Of a stretch of 64,000 nt of DNA, positions 1 to 9,732 are shown one piece after another (the first letter of the stretch is position 1; each line of letters opens with the position of its first letter). The DNA comes from Pagrus major (lineage: Eukaryota > Chordata > Actinopteri > Spariformes > Sparidae): positions 3,128,533 through 3,192,532 of the forward strand of contig NC_133216.1 of NCBI RefSeq assembly GCF_040436345.1. Reading direction: 5' to 3'. The translations under genes were made by a program, and so were the position numbers. The notes beneath the pieces were generated by a model. It was not told the origin of the DNA and searched no databases. It saw only the letters and a list, made by a program, of their open reading frames with translations.

Positions 1-67
1 ACAAATCTTCAGATAGTGAGTTCTGAGAAGGACGATGTTGCAACACTGACGCACATCACAAACATCG
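1..67 (+). repeat. Fragment of array element A
   Basis: These bases match the internal part of element A at about 3371-3436 with very few differences, for example c to a in the stretch before the CATCAC motif. Homology stops near base 67. It is an isolated piece about 3 kb left of the main array and lies in the intron before the transporter exon. It shows that array sequence extends, or once extended, to the left of the window. Confidence 0.75.
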
Positions 68-429
68 ATGCTTCTCGACTGGCAGGACGGTGGCGAGCGG
101 AACAAGCTACTGCTAGTGTGAGTTGTTCAAAGACCTTCTTTTTAGTAAACTCTGTGTACACAAACAATGTTCTCAGTGCTCGTGTTCATGTGTAGAGACT
201 CTGGTGATGCTACGAGCAAAGTGTCATGTTGTGTCGAGTCTTCTTAGTGTTTTAAAAATAACGATTTTGATGCTACCATACAGCTGCCCCTAACACGCCA
301 CTGAAAATGATTTTCACCCGAAAACAAAAATACGTTTGATCTTAAAAGTGGCTTTTTCGGCAGAATTATGCTTTTACATGAAGGTTTGACTCGGGTTCAT
401 TCACAAAAAAAGCCTAGTTTGCATTTTGG

Positions 430-662
430 CGAGAGTGACACTTTAAGTTGAAATCTTCACCGTAGCTGCAAAGCTAAAAGCGTTAGCGCTCACCCCGTCT
501 GACGTGGGTTGACATGTTCCACTGCACATCGAGGGTTTAAATAAAGTCTTTTCAAATCAGTTTGTGACGTCACGTCTTCAAAAATGTTTTACTACTTTCC
601 ATCAGCTGGGGATGAGTACACAATGACTGAATTCTCATTTTTGGGTGAACTGCTACTTTAAG
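430..662. mobile_element. Partial TTAA-type palindromic MITE
   Basis: The right end reads like the right ends of the longer elements at 48154-48753 and 58631-59187: a 'tttccatcagc' block, then 'gggtgaactg', then CTTTAA. The left end is not clear. It lies in the intron before the exon at 780. Confidence 0.5.
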
Positions 663-779
663 ATTTTAGATTAAAAAAAACATGTCAACCGATTAAATTA
701 ATCAGCAAGTAAAACATAAAGTGTTTTCCCCTGACTGCATCACCTCAGTTCATATAATTAAATATATCCTTTTCCTCAG

Positions 780-1055
780 TTCTCTGGACTCTACCTGGTC
801 TCACTGGTGGTCATCCTCATCGGCTTCATCACCTTCAACGTCGTGCCAACACCTGTCGACCACACGGACTCCTCCTCCTCTTCTTCCTCTTCCATCTGTG
901 AGGAAGATCACTACAACCATCCTGTGGCCACTCAGGATGACATCACCAAGCAGGAAGTGGCTGTGAGGATCACCACTGAGGATGGAGAGCAGGAGGAAGA
1001 GGAGAGGAGGAAGAGCAGCCTCAGTGATGCTGTTGGTCGCAGCACTAAAATGTGA
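780..1055 (+). CDS. Terminal exon of a multipass transporter, probably SLC35F-like
   Basis: A pyrimidine-rich acceptor ending in CTCAG at 779 is followed by an open frame to a TGA at 1053-1055, 91 codons in this exon. The start (FSGLYLVSLVVILIGFITFN) is a hydrophobic helix like the last transmembrane segment of drug/metabolite transporter superfamily proteins. It is followed by a hydrophilic cytoplasmic tail with a poly-serine run, a Glu-rich stretch and a basic RRKSS motif. The helix-then-tail layout and the 'YLVSLVVILIGFI' style resemble the C-termini of SLC35F1/F2-type carriers. That is a family-level resemblance judged by eye. Earlier exons lie outside the window to the left. An adjacent possible polyadenylation signal at 1188 supports this being the gene end. 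Confidence 0.6.
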   Translation, partial: FSGLYLVSLVVILIGFITFNVVPTPVDHTDSSSSSSSSICEEDHYNHPVATQDDITKQEVAVRITTEDGEQEEEERRKSSLSDAVGRSTKM

Positions 1056-1187
1056 GCTACAGCACAGAAACCTGTTGCTACGTCTTTTTTTGTAAACACA
1101 TTTATTTATTGAGTTTTGCTTTTATGCAACAGCATACAGGCAATATAGAAGAAGAGTCCACACAGAAAGTATCAAGAAAAGAAGTGA

Positions 1188-1193
1188 AATAAA
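1188..1193 (+). terminator. Possible polyadenylation signal of the transporter gene
   Basis: AATAAA lies 133 bases after the stop codon at 1053-1055. It is the first canonical hexamer downstream on this strand. The motif is common by chance in AT-rich DNA, so position is the only support. Confidence 0.35.
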
Positions 1194-1421
1194 AGAGGAA
1201 ATACAAATAAAAACAAATGAAAACAGTGGTACACATCTCATCCTTGAACGCTGCTTAAAGATTTTATTCACTAAAAAAAAGCCTAAAAGGTCGACTTTAA
1301 GTATTTTGAATACATGTAAACTTTACATCTAATTCTATTTCACAAGTTCAATGTAAAGTGTCACATTTAATGCAAATGTTTTCTATCATGTTGGATCAAT
1401 GTGTATACATTTATTAACTTG

Positions 1422-1422
<1 letters not shown>

Positions 1423-1480
<58 letters not shown>
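1423..1480. repeat. (AC)n microsatellite
   Basis: A pure AC dinucleotide run of about 29 units. It is likely length-polymorphic. Confidence 0.98.
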
Positions 1481-1483
<3 letters not shown>

Positions 1484-3902
1484 TATTAATGAAGTGTACA
1501 TGCTTAAAAACACATCATTCTTCTCAAACTGTCCATTACTGCAGCACCTCTATTCACCCTCCGTTTTAGCTCCTTTCTCTTTAAAGGTGTAGTCATCAAT
1601 GCTAATCCAATACACTTTATGTCAGATTCAGTGTTTATCACCTTGTGGTCCGCTAGCTGTCTGTTCTGTGTGCGCTGAAAAAAAGAAGGACTGTGACAAC
1701 TCAAGGGTGAAGACCCGTGTCAACATCGGCGAGGCTTTTCAAAGGTGGAGAGACCTCCGAGAGCTGAAAGGTTGAAGACGGATGCAGAGGTTGCTGTGTT
1801 TCTGCTTGACTGGTGGGTCATTTTAGTGTTGCTATGTTTCACACAACCCTCCATGAGTTCGGGGGTCGGAGTTTCTGAATGAGCACTGATGGGATGGGTG
1901 TGTTTGTGTGGCCGGGAATTCAAATATCAACAGTCGTTCCCCAGAATCAATGACTATACCTTTAAGGCCCCCTCCTGCAAAGTTCAGTCTGCTCTGATTG
2001 GTCAGCTCTCACAGGCCTGAGCAGGTACCACACACTGTGTTTCACATCAGCTCCGTCGGTGTTTTTACACCTGTGGCCTTGTGAGGAGCGCAGCTGAGGG
2101 CGGCGACTGTACAGTTGTGACATCACAACATACGGACGTACGCATCTCTCTGTGAACTGAGCAACTTGATACTTTGACAGTATTTATACGGCAGCTGTAG
2201 CAAAGGTACACACTACATATCCAAGTAGAGAAAGTAATAGAGTACTGGCTGTGGAATGTACTCAGAGTATCAAAGTAAAAGTCTCCCTCTGAAGGACATT
2301 TGTGGTCAAAGCTAACTGAAGCTCACGTCATATTAATATAATTCAAAGACTATTAAAGTTAAAGGTAGAATCAGTAGGATTTGTCCCAGCGGTTCCTGAA
2401 CGCACCACAAACATAGTTGATTGTTGAGTCTCATTCCCAGGACGTCAAACAGCCACATTTTGGGTTGGTAAAGCGTCCCGAGCAGCAACAAAGAGAGAAA
2501 ATAAGAAAATCTCTGCGGATACGAGACACTAACACGCCTTTTCTCCCCATTCCAGCCTCCCTCTCTGTCTGTTTACGTCTTCTTACGTCTTTGTTTCGTC
2601 TCGCTGCGTCTGCTGTGTGTCATGTGCTCTGAGAGGTTGAATCAGTCTTGTGATGTTGTGAAGGCGGCGTGCGATGACGCCAAATAAAAATAATCCATAA
2701 TTCACCTCAAAGGCATCAAACTAAAGTAACGAGCCTGTTTTGAAAATGTGAGCAGGAGAAAGTTCAGATATTTGTGTTCAGATGTAGAGAAAAGTCAGAA
2801 ATTGTCAGAAAAATGAATGTTCAAGCGACGTACAGATACCTGAAACATCTACTTAACTGGAGTAACTAAGTATTTGTACTTTGTTACCTCACACCTCTGC
2901 CTGTAGACTTGCTTTATAATAAAAACAGACATGTAAATCTCACTCTGGACAATATGGGGCCTTGATGGACCAAAACTGCAGCCACTGTTTGTTGGTTTAC
3001 AACCGAAGCTGAACGTGCTCTTACATCAATCTTTCTTTAGGTGGAGAGATTGAGAGTTTTTGGGTGTTTTTGATTTGTTTGATCAAACTGAAGGAGGGAG
3101 TGCTCCGTTATGAGCTGAGACGGTTCTCGTATTTCTGAAGCCAAACAAACCTTTAACAAAGTCACTGAATCACCTGAAAAATGCATTGCCACAAAGCTGA
3201 AAACATGGCTGTGTTATACGGAGGAGTATTAGGGCCAGGGGTGAGGAAAAACATGAGAGAAGGATGTTTTTTTATTTGTCACTGATGAACTTTCTTAGCT
3301 CATGAAACGTTCAGATTTTGGAGATAAGTACAGCCACGCTATGTTTTCAGGAAATCTTCTGTTATCAGGTACAAATCTTCAGATAGTGAGTTCTGAGAAG
3401 GACGATGTTGCAACACTGCCGCACATCACAAACACTGTTTCTACCCAGTTTGTATACTGAGTGTCAGATGGCTGCTGCAGAAAGTCAGCTTGCTGTCATT
3501 CCTCAGGGCAGCAGTGTCACATTTCATTTCCATAAATGAGCTGCAGTTATTTCACTTAGTCTGCGTCACAAACAGAAAACATTTGTTCCTTTGTTTTATG
3601 TTTTGTTATGTAGGCTATACGAACTTAAAGAGACTCTATAGAGTGGTGTAGTCTGTAGTCCTCAGAAATCAGAAATCAGTTTGCATTTCTGCGCTTTGGT
3701 TCCCTCGTCTAAAAGTCTATGTGGGTTTTTTAAATTGGTTTTCGGTTAAATGCCTGAAATAACGTCATGGCTACACCACTCTATTCTGCTGCATTTGATC
3801 AGAGACCCACTGAAGTGCCAAACAGCAACACACTGAATCAGGCTGACCTCTGACCTCACATTGTGACTCAGACTGTGTCCGTATAAGAAGAGTATGAAAA
3901 CA

Positions 3903-4517
3903 AGGTCCCACTTTATAAAAACCATCATTAATGAATGGTGAATTTACAGTAAATCAAACTTTAGTTAATAGTTATTTATCTTTTTAAACATCAACTTTCT
4001 CATGGCCATCAAGATAATGTTTATAACCTCACTGCACAGTGTTTAATAACATTTACAAAGTATTATTAACATCAGTTGCAACTTTACAATAAACAGTTGC
4101 TCAGTAAATGTTTTATGAAGCATTCAATTGTTTGTTAAAGGAGCATTATGTAGTTTTACGTAAGAAATGTTAATGAGAAGAGAAAGATCTTCATTGGCTG
4201 ATTTTTTTTCTGCCTAAACAAACTAAATAATCAAACTCTCTTTGTTTTCATGACCGAACAAACTGAATAAACAAATTGACCTTAAAGGACAACACAATTT
4301 ATACTGCTTTACCTTGTTTATCTGTGGCGGACCCTGCCACCTTTCTAGCTTCAGTGTTGTGGGGACCTTATTTTCCTGAGTTTGTATTATTACCTCATTA
4401 ATGTTGTAAATATTAAACTTCTGAGTTTTAACTTCTTCTCTAAAACTACATGGAGCTCCTCCTGACGTTTAATTAACTCTACAATAACATTTATTAATGA
4501 AGGTTATTGTTAATTAT
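3903..4517. mobile_element. Alpha-like MITE carrying a nested repeat
   Basis: The left end 'actttataaaaaccatcatt' and the right end 'tttattaatgaaggttattg' are inverted relatives of the termini of MITE alpha. The element is longer than alpha because another dispersed repeat (about 4130-4470) sits inside it. Confidence 0.6.
4130..4470 (+). repeat. Dispersed repeat also found inverted in flot2 intron 1
   Basis: This block contains 'tgtggcggaccctgccacct'. It matches the reverse complement of about 36390-36690 in flot2 intron 1, including the block that reads 'gagtttgtattattacctca' here. The ends start with TTAAAGGAGC, similar to the 'gcacctttaa' end at the other copy. Confidence 0.75.
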
Positions 4518-4556
4518 TCACGTGACGTCATCACAAACATCAAAGAGCAGTCATAC

Positions 4557-5043
4557 CTGCGTACACCACTGTTGCGATCGCTGCAGCCACCGCGTGCACG
4601 CGGTATTTCTCCTCCACCGATCGCGTGTGCGTGACAGCAGTCTGAACCGCAAAGGCGCACGCGAGCTCCACTGCGGCGGCCTTGGGCAGTGGCGCGTGAA
4701 TGGGGCTGATGCACCGGTAACCGAGGAGCTTGTGGCGCGCGTGCAGTCCCGACAACCCCATACCCCAGATCACAGGCACGGCGGCTCGCGCAGCAGCGGC
4801 CGCAGCGAACTGGCACGCGATCCGCCGCAGGGCGCACGAGCCCGAGAGCCTCGCGTGGTACGCGTGCTCGAGCGCACCGGTGGGGTCGCCGATGGCCCCG
4901 CTGAAGGTGAGCCCGTGGATCACGGCTGCCAGGTACGTCAAGGTGAGCGCGAGTCGAGGCTCGATCCCGCCCACCTCGGACAGCAGCCTGAGCTCGTGCG
5001 TCCCCGCGAGCAGCACCAGAGACACCGCCACGTCTGCAGTCAT
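4557..5043 (-). pseudogene. Aquaporin-11/12-like first exon, copy 1, probably a gene fragment
   Basis: The minus strand codes about 162 residues from an ATG at 5043, ending at a donor-like G|GTATGA at 4556/4557. The order of motifs follows superaquaporins (AQP11/AQP12): THELRLLSE, a hydrophobic LALTLTYLAAVIHGLTF helix, a degenerate first pore motif DPT where AQP11 has NPC and AQP12 has NPT, then a second half ending in HAVAAAIATVVYAG. In the family this would join to an exon starting with a second NPA box. I find no such exon to the left, where only repeats occur. The N-terminal helix is short, and a longer in-frame reading to 5274 has no aquaporin features. The region is strikingly GC-rich against AT-rich surroundings, as expected of a CpG-island promoter plus exon 1. 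It could be a truncated duplicate or part of a rearranged gene. Family assignment is from memory of AQP11/12 sequence. Confidence 0.65.
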
Positions 5044-5921
5044 GCTGGCGGCAGGTCCGCGCTCTCTGTCGGGGACTGTCTGCGCCTTCAGCCGCTGAGA
5101 GGCTCCGCTGTGCCCCGAGCAGCTGCTGCCTCCTCCGGGCCTCTGTCTCTCTCTGTACCGAGGAATCTCGCTTCCTCCGGTGGATGAGAGCCTCGGCTGT
5201 GCCGGGCTGCTGCTGCTGCTCTGTCCCGGAGGATGCGGGGTCCAAAACACAGAATCGCTTTGAGCAGCAAACAAGTCTGTGCAACCAGTTCAAACTGGTC
5301 CGAGGTGAAACCAGTCTGTGGATCACTGACTGGTGTGTGGATGCTGCCATGGGCTCACATCCTTTAAGTGCACTGACTGTAGATATTCATATGTTTAGAT
5401 GACTGATAACAGATGCAGCTCATCTGCTTGTGTTCTTATGTGTCCCCATCATATCCACAAACCTCATTAGAGAGTAAACACAAGATGCACCCAGATTAAT
5501 GAGGAGAAATAAACACGCTCAGACAGACAGTTCCCTTAGAAAATAATCACTATAATATTCTGTTATATATTGGTTTTCAAAGTGTTTTACTCATCAGGAC
5601 CTGTATGTTTATCACAGCAGATGTTAGTGATGGAGGGATTTAAGCCGTCCTGATGAGATGGATGTTAAAGCTGAAATGTTGACGCTTAAAATAAAAGTTT
5701 GGGAGCTATAATCCAGTTTACTGATATTTCCTGCTTTTCCCTCGACTGAAGCTGCTATCCGGCCTGTTCACACAACTTCTGTCACTTTTGTTTTGTGCAA
5801 TTAGAAACAATATTTCTTGTGGACATTAAAAAGGATGAATACTGAGTAATAAAATGCAGCAAGATACTTTTTTTGTCATTTCTAATCAGTTATTTCATAT
5901 AAATGATTATTTGATCAACAG

Positions 5922-6253
5922 GTAACACTTTATAATAACCATCATTAATGAATGGTAAATGTATAATTAATTAAAACTTAGTTAATAATTATTTCCCTGC
6001 TGATAAACAATGAGATGCTTTATGCATCATTTATCAAACAACTGTAGAGGTTCATCAGGCAACTTTATAATATCATCTAAATAATGTTTACAGATGAACT
6101 ACACAGTATTTATTAATCATTTACAAACTATTATAAACATCAGTTGCAACAATTTGTCATTAAATTGTTTATGAAGCAGTTCATTATTTGTTAACAGTGA
6201 AATAATTATGAATGAAAGTTGATTTATTAATGATGGTTATTATAAAATATTAC
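5922..6253. mobile_element. MITE alpha, unit 1
   Basis: Terminal inverted repeats: 'gtaacactttataataacc' at the left and its near reverse complement ending at 6253. The interior is AT-rich and non-coding. The same element occurs once per unit (13169, 19145, 26885, and truncated at 34862). Confidence 0.8.
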
Positions 6254-6333
6254 AGATGAATATTTCCATTCTGCTATTTCTGAACACTTTTAAAGAGTTT
6301 AAATACAAAAGACAAAGTTCAGAGCTACAGAAA

Positions 6334-6666
6334 CGTGTTGCTGACACGCCACAAAAAGAAAAACAGTTCAGTATCTTGTTATAACGTGAAAAGTTTGATG
6401 CTATAACAAGATGTTTTTACATAATAACAAGACATTTTCATATTGTGAAATACAAACTGATCACATTATAACAGCAAACACTTCTTGTTATAATGTGACA
6501 ACTTATTGTTATAAAACATTTCATGTAGTAACAAGATATTTTCACATTATAAAAGATATTTTACATCATCATGTTAAAACATGAACATTTTTATTATAAC
6601 AATAAACTTTTGTCGTTATAACATGATACTGAACTGTTTGTGTTTTTGTGGCGTGGTGGCAACACG
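6334..6666. mobile_element. MITE beta, unit 1
   Basis: Inverted arms of about 50 bases begin 'cgtgttgc' and run through 'cacgccacaaaaa' into 'cagttcagtatcttgttata', mirrored at 6610-6666. Between the arms the palindrome-like GTTATAA/TTATAAC motif recurs many times in both orientations. No coding capacity. Confidence 0.8.
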
Positions 6667-7283
6667 CTGCCGTACGAAACACTACAGGCACTGATAAAAA
6701 CTATACTTGTGAATGTTGGAGTTAATCTGACTTTAAGATATATTTTGCACACTGAGAGATGGGTTACTTATAATAATTACAATCAGAAATAACAACACAG
6801 TAAAAACTGGGTATCAACATGTATTGTTTATTTATACAGATGACTGATATAGACCAAGGTATCATAACAATTATATAGCACTAACAACACTACAAGATAC
6901 AGTTATTATATATATATATGCATAAAAGCCAACTCAGATTCCTTCACATGTGATTGAAACAAAAATCACATAATCATCAGAACAAGATTTTATTTTAAGC
7001 AAAAAGATTAAAAAATATACCTTCAGTGAAATGTTCAAAGATTACTTGCATACATGTTAAAAATGACTTAAAAACATAATGTTAATATACATTATACATA
7101 TTATTATTATTATACATCACTATACACAAACTAATACAGAAACTGAGGGGACATCCTTAAAACTACCATCAGTATTTCTATTATTATCATTATTAATATT
7201 ATAACTGTTAGCTATTTATTCCCATGTTATCAATATCAATAACATTATTACATTTAGTTTTCTTTATTGCGATGACCTCTTTT
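6667..7283. other. AT-rich spacer, unit 1
   Basis: AT-rich DNA with short TA and TTA runs. It is nearly the same in units 2, 3 and 4. No coding sequence or RNA gene seen. Confidence 0.6.
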
Positions 7284-7635
7284 GGAAACACTTTCTAATG
7301 AACGTGATTAATAAATGGTAAATGTATAGTTAATTAAAGTGAAGTTAATAGTTATTCCACTGTTGACAAACAATCAAATGTTTTACAAACCCTTTATTAA
7401 GCACTTGTTTATTGTTACGTGGCAACTGATGTTGATAATACTTTGTAAATGTGAATAAATACTGTGTAGTTCATCTGTAAACATTGTTTGGATGGAAATT
7501 ATAAAGTTGCAACTGATGTTTATCAACATTTACAGTTGTTAATAAAGCATGTTTTGTTAGCAGTGAAATAACTATTAACTAAAGTTTAATTAACTATAAA
7601 TTTAATCAATTTTTAATGATGTTATGAAGTGTTAC
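7284..7635. mobile_element. MITE gamma, unit 1
   Basis: The ends 'ggaaacactttctaatgaac' and 'atgatgttatgaagtgttac' are inverted and related to the termini of MITE alpha. It is a diverged member of the same superfamily. A short (CAA)n run follows at about 7676. Confidence 0.65.
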
Positions 7636-7829
7636 CCCTCTTTTTATTTATTTTCATATTTTATGTCACCTCTGAACAACAACAACAACAACAACAACAA
7701 AGCTTCTAATAATCAGATACTAATACTACTGGTACTACTATTAATAGTAATAATAATAACAATAATCTGTCTCCATCTTTCTCTTGAGTTCACATATGTT
7801 CAATTTACATGAATTGGCCACCATCGAGA

Positions 7830-8181
7830 TATATAATATAATATAATATAATATAATATAATATAATATAATATAATATAATGTAATATAACATAATACA
7901 ACATAATATAACATAATGTAATATAACATAGTACAACATAATATAATATAATGTAATATAATATATTATAATATGATCTAATATAATATAACATAATATG
8001 GCATAATATAATATAATATAATTTAATATAATACAACATAGTACAACATAATTTAATATAATATAATTTAATATAATACAACATAATACAATATGACATA
8101 ATATAATATAATATAATACGATTTAATATGATATAATATGATATAATATGATGTAATATGATATAATATAATATCATATAG
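7830..8181. repeat. (TATAA)n satellite, unit 1
   Basis: About 350 bases of the pentamer ATAAT/TATAA with scattered substitutions. Tract length differs strongly between units: about 350 here, 140 in unit 2, 65 in unit 3 and 120 in unit 4. It lies about 100 bases past the stop codon of the Ig gene. The Tyr/Ile/Leu-rich frames it contains are artefacts of the repeat. Confidence 0.9.
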
Positions 8182-8277
8182 AACATCCTGTATTAAAGAT
8201 GAAGAGAAATGAGTACTTACATCTACAATAGGTGATAAACCATGATGATGAGTAAGTATGAACACACAGTTTGTTTA

Positions 8278-9645
8278 TTAACTGTCTGTCTGAGCTGAAC
8301 GCTGCTCTCCTCTCCTGGTCCTCTGGTTCACAGCGACCACAACAACACAGAGGATCACCAGCAGACCAGGGAGCAGTGAGGACCTCACCGTGTAGAGGGT
8401 GAAGTCCATCCCAGAGGGCTCTCTGAACTTCAGAAGAGTTTTGGCTGATGACAAACACTGGTAATCTGGGTCAAGAACAACACACCAGTACTCTCCTGTG
8501 TCTTCCAGTGAGACATTAGAGAGAATCAACAAGCCATCATCTTTAAATATGTTCAGTCTGCTCTTCAGATCAGAATCAGATGCTAAATCAAATTCAATCA
8601 AGCGTATGCCTTCTGTTTGGTTTGACTTGATGAACCAGTAGTGCCACTCACCCTCTTCCCAACCTCTGCATCTGAAAGTGACATTGTCTCCTTCTGAGAA
8701 GAGCTCGACAGCAGGTGGGCCAGATTTGGGGCACACAAACAGGTGATACCGTTGAACATGGTTGTAGATTCGACAATAGTATATACCTGAGTGATTTAAC
8801 TGAAGCGATGAAAGCACCAGTGAGTAGTTTCTGCCCACCTCTGAGACAGAGCTGGAGGTTATCCTATTACTCATTGTCCAAAGTGGGGGCTGGTCGACAG
8901 TGAAATCAGCGGCAGGGCACTGTAACACAGCTGTCTCTCCCACTGTGTGGAGGATCTTCTCCAATGGTAGGTATAACACTACAGGGTGACTGCTGACACA
9001 CTGCTGTTGGTTCATCACCAGACAGCTGTACCATCTGATCTGTGTTAACGTGAGGTTGTAAATACGAAGTTCTGATGAGGTTTTCACCACTTGGGATCTT
9101 CCTTTAACATTGTCCATCACCGATGTTACACTGTCCCCAAAAACTCTTGTCCAATTGTTGTCCACATATCCAGACTCACTCTTGAGCCACTGGATGTCCA
9201 GATTGTCAGCCGCTCCCTCACATGGCAGGTCCACTGTTTCTCCAACTGACACAGGAATATAATCGTCTTCATTTATTGTACTACAAACAATAATAGTGAT
9301 GTTTTTCTCATATGTCACGTTGCCCCAACACTCCTCTTGGTACTGGCCGGAGTCTGAGTGGGTCAGGTTCTGGATCCTGTAAGAAGAAGTATTGTCCCTG
9401 CTGACAATTGACAGTCGTTGTTTCAAGTCTTCAGGTACTGTGGAGTTCTGGGACCAGAGGGCAGAGGTATTCCACAGGACGAGCTTCTCCTCACCAACAA
9501 ATCTGGAGATCAGGCAGGAGTTGGCCTCCTCGGGGAGGCTGAAGGTGTAAGAGCCCCATTCCTGTTTGACGTCGATACGTTCTTCTGCATGAATGTTGTT
9601 GATGAGAGCAAACAGCAGGAAGGAGAGCTCTGTGACTGCAGCCAT
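8278..9645 (-). CDS. Four-Ig-domain type I membrane protein, copy 1, intronless CDS
   Basis: 455 codons read without a break from an ATG at 9645 that has A at -3 and G at +4. An earlier GTG in frame at 9675 is not needed. Residues 1-20 (MAAVTELSFLLFALINNIHA) form a signal peptide. Four Ig-like domains follow, with core cysteines at about 44/106, 142/208, 243/291 and 326/388 and core tryptophans at about 58, 153, 256 and 337. Each domain has an extra cysteine soon after its second core cysteine (121, 216, 305, 397). Domain 4 has the classic DTGEYWC motif. Domain 1 has DSGQYQEEC, with two residues more than usual between Tyr and Cys. About thirteen N-glycosylation sequons are present. One transmembrane helix lies at about 423-439, followed by a 16-residue basic tail without ITIM or ITAM tyrosines. 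Signalling, if any, would need a partner; the helix has no obvious charged residue. A CCAAT box lies 83-87 bases upstream (9728). An AATAAA overlaps the stop codon. I cannot name the family; function in immunity or adhesion is inference. Confidence 0.85.
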   Translation of the reverse strand: MAAVTELSFLLFALINNIHAEERIDVKQEWGSYTFSLPEEANSCLISRFVGEEKLVLWNTSALWSQNSTVPEDLKQRLSIVSRDNTSSYRIQNLTHSDSGQYQEECWGNVTYEKNITIIVCSTINEDDYIPVSVGETVDLPCEGAADNLDIQWLKSESGYVDNNWTRVFGDSVTSVMDNVKGRSQVVKTSSELRIYNLTLTQIRWYSCLVMNQQQCVSSHPVVLYLPLEKILHTVGETAVLQCPAADFTVDQPPLWTMSNRITSSSVSEVGRNYSLVLSSLQLNHSGIYYCRIYNHVQRYHLFVCPKSGPPAVELFSEGDNVTFRCRGWEEGEWHYWFIKSNQTEGIRLIEFDLASDSDLKSRLNIFKDDGLLILSNVSLEDTGEYWCVVLDPDYQCLSSAKTLLKFREPSGMDFTLYTVRSSLLPGLLVILCVVVVAVNQRTRRGEQRSAQTDS

Positions 9646-9727
9646 TCTGCTCTGAGGACGAGCAAACACTGACACCTCTCACCCTATAACCTCCACATCA
9701 ACCCTCATCAGCAGCTTGTCGTTTGTG

Positions 9728-9732
9728 ATTGG
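9728..9732 (-). promoter_or_regulatory. CCAAT box of Ig gene 1
   Basis: The + strand ATTGG is CCAAT on the coding strand, in the context CCTCCAATCACAAACGAC. It is kept in the same place in all four Ig genes (16763-16767, 22681-22685, 30451-30455), while the bases just 5' of the signal-peptide codons differ in copy 1. Conservation within a young repeat is weak evidence of function. Confidence 0.45.

Larger units (their letters stand above)
1056..3099. other. 3' flank and intergenic DNA, no gene seen
   Basis: After the transporter stop there is A-rich 3' flank, the (AC)n run at 1423-1480, and several short dispersed-repeat-like pieces. One starts near 2355 with a TTAAAGGT-type terminus followed by 'gaatcagtaggatttgtc'. 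No reading frame here resembles a known protein. Short frames around 1504-1923 and 2417-2632 have no recognisable composition or splice context. Confidence 0.6.

Noticed and set aside
1401..1592. Frame with a His/Thr run
   Set aside because: It is the (AC)n microsatellite translated.
4507..5350. Long overlapping frames on both strands in the GC-rich block (for example + 4507-5187 and - 4514-5350)
   Set aside because: High GC content removes stop codons by chance. Only the minus-strand frame with THELRLLSE and HGLTF resembles a known family.
8160..8230. Donor-like ATGTAAGT and acceptor-like TTAATACAG on the coding strand past the Ig stop
   Set aside because: They are about 35 bases apart, too close for an intron, and lie after the stop codon. 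No further exon was found beyond the satellite.
7741..8265. Several minus-strand frames made of Tyr, Ile and Leu
   Set aside because: They are translations of the (TATAA)n satellite and have no start context, domain or conservation between units.
9646..9675. Ten extra N-terminal residues on the Ig proteins
   Set aside because: They would start at GTG. The ATG at 9645 has a good context and directly begins the signal peptide.
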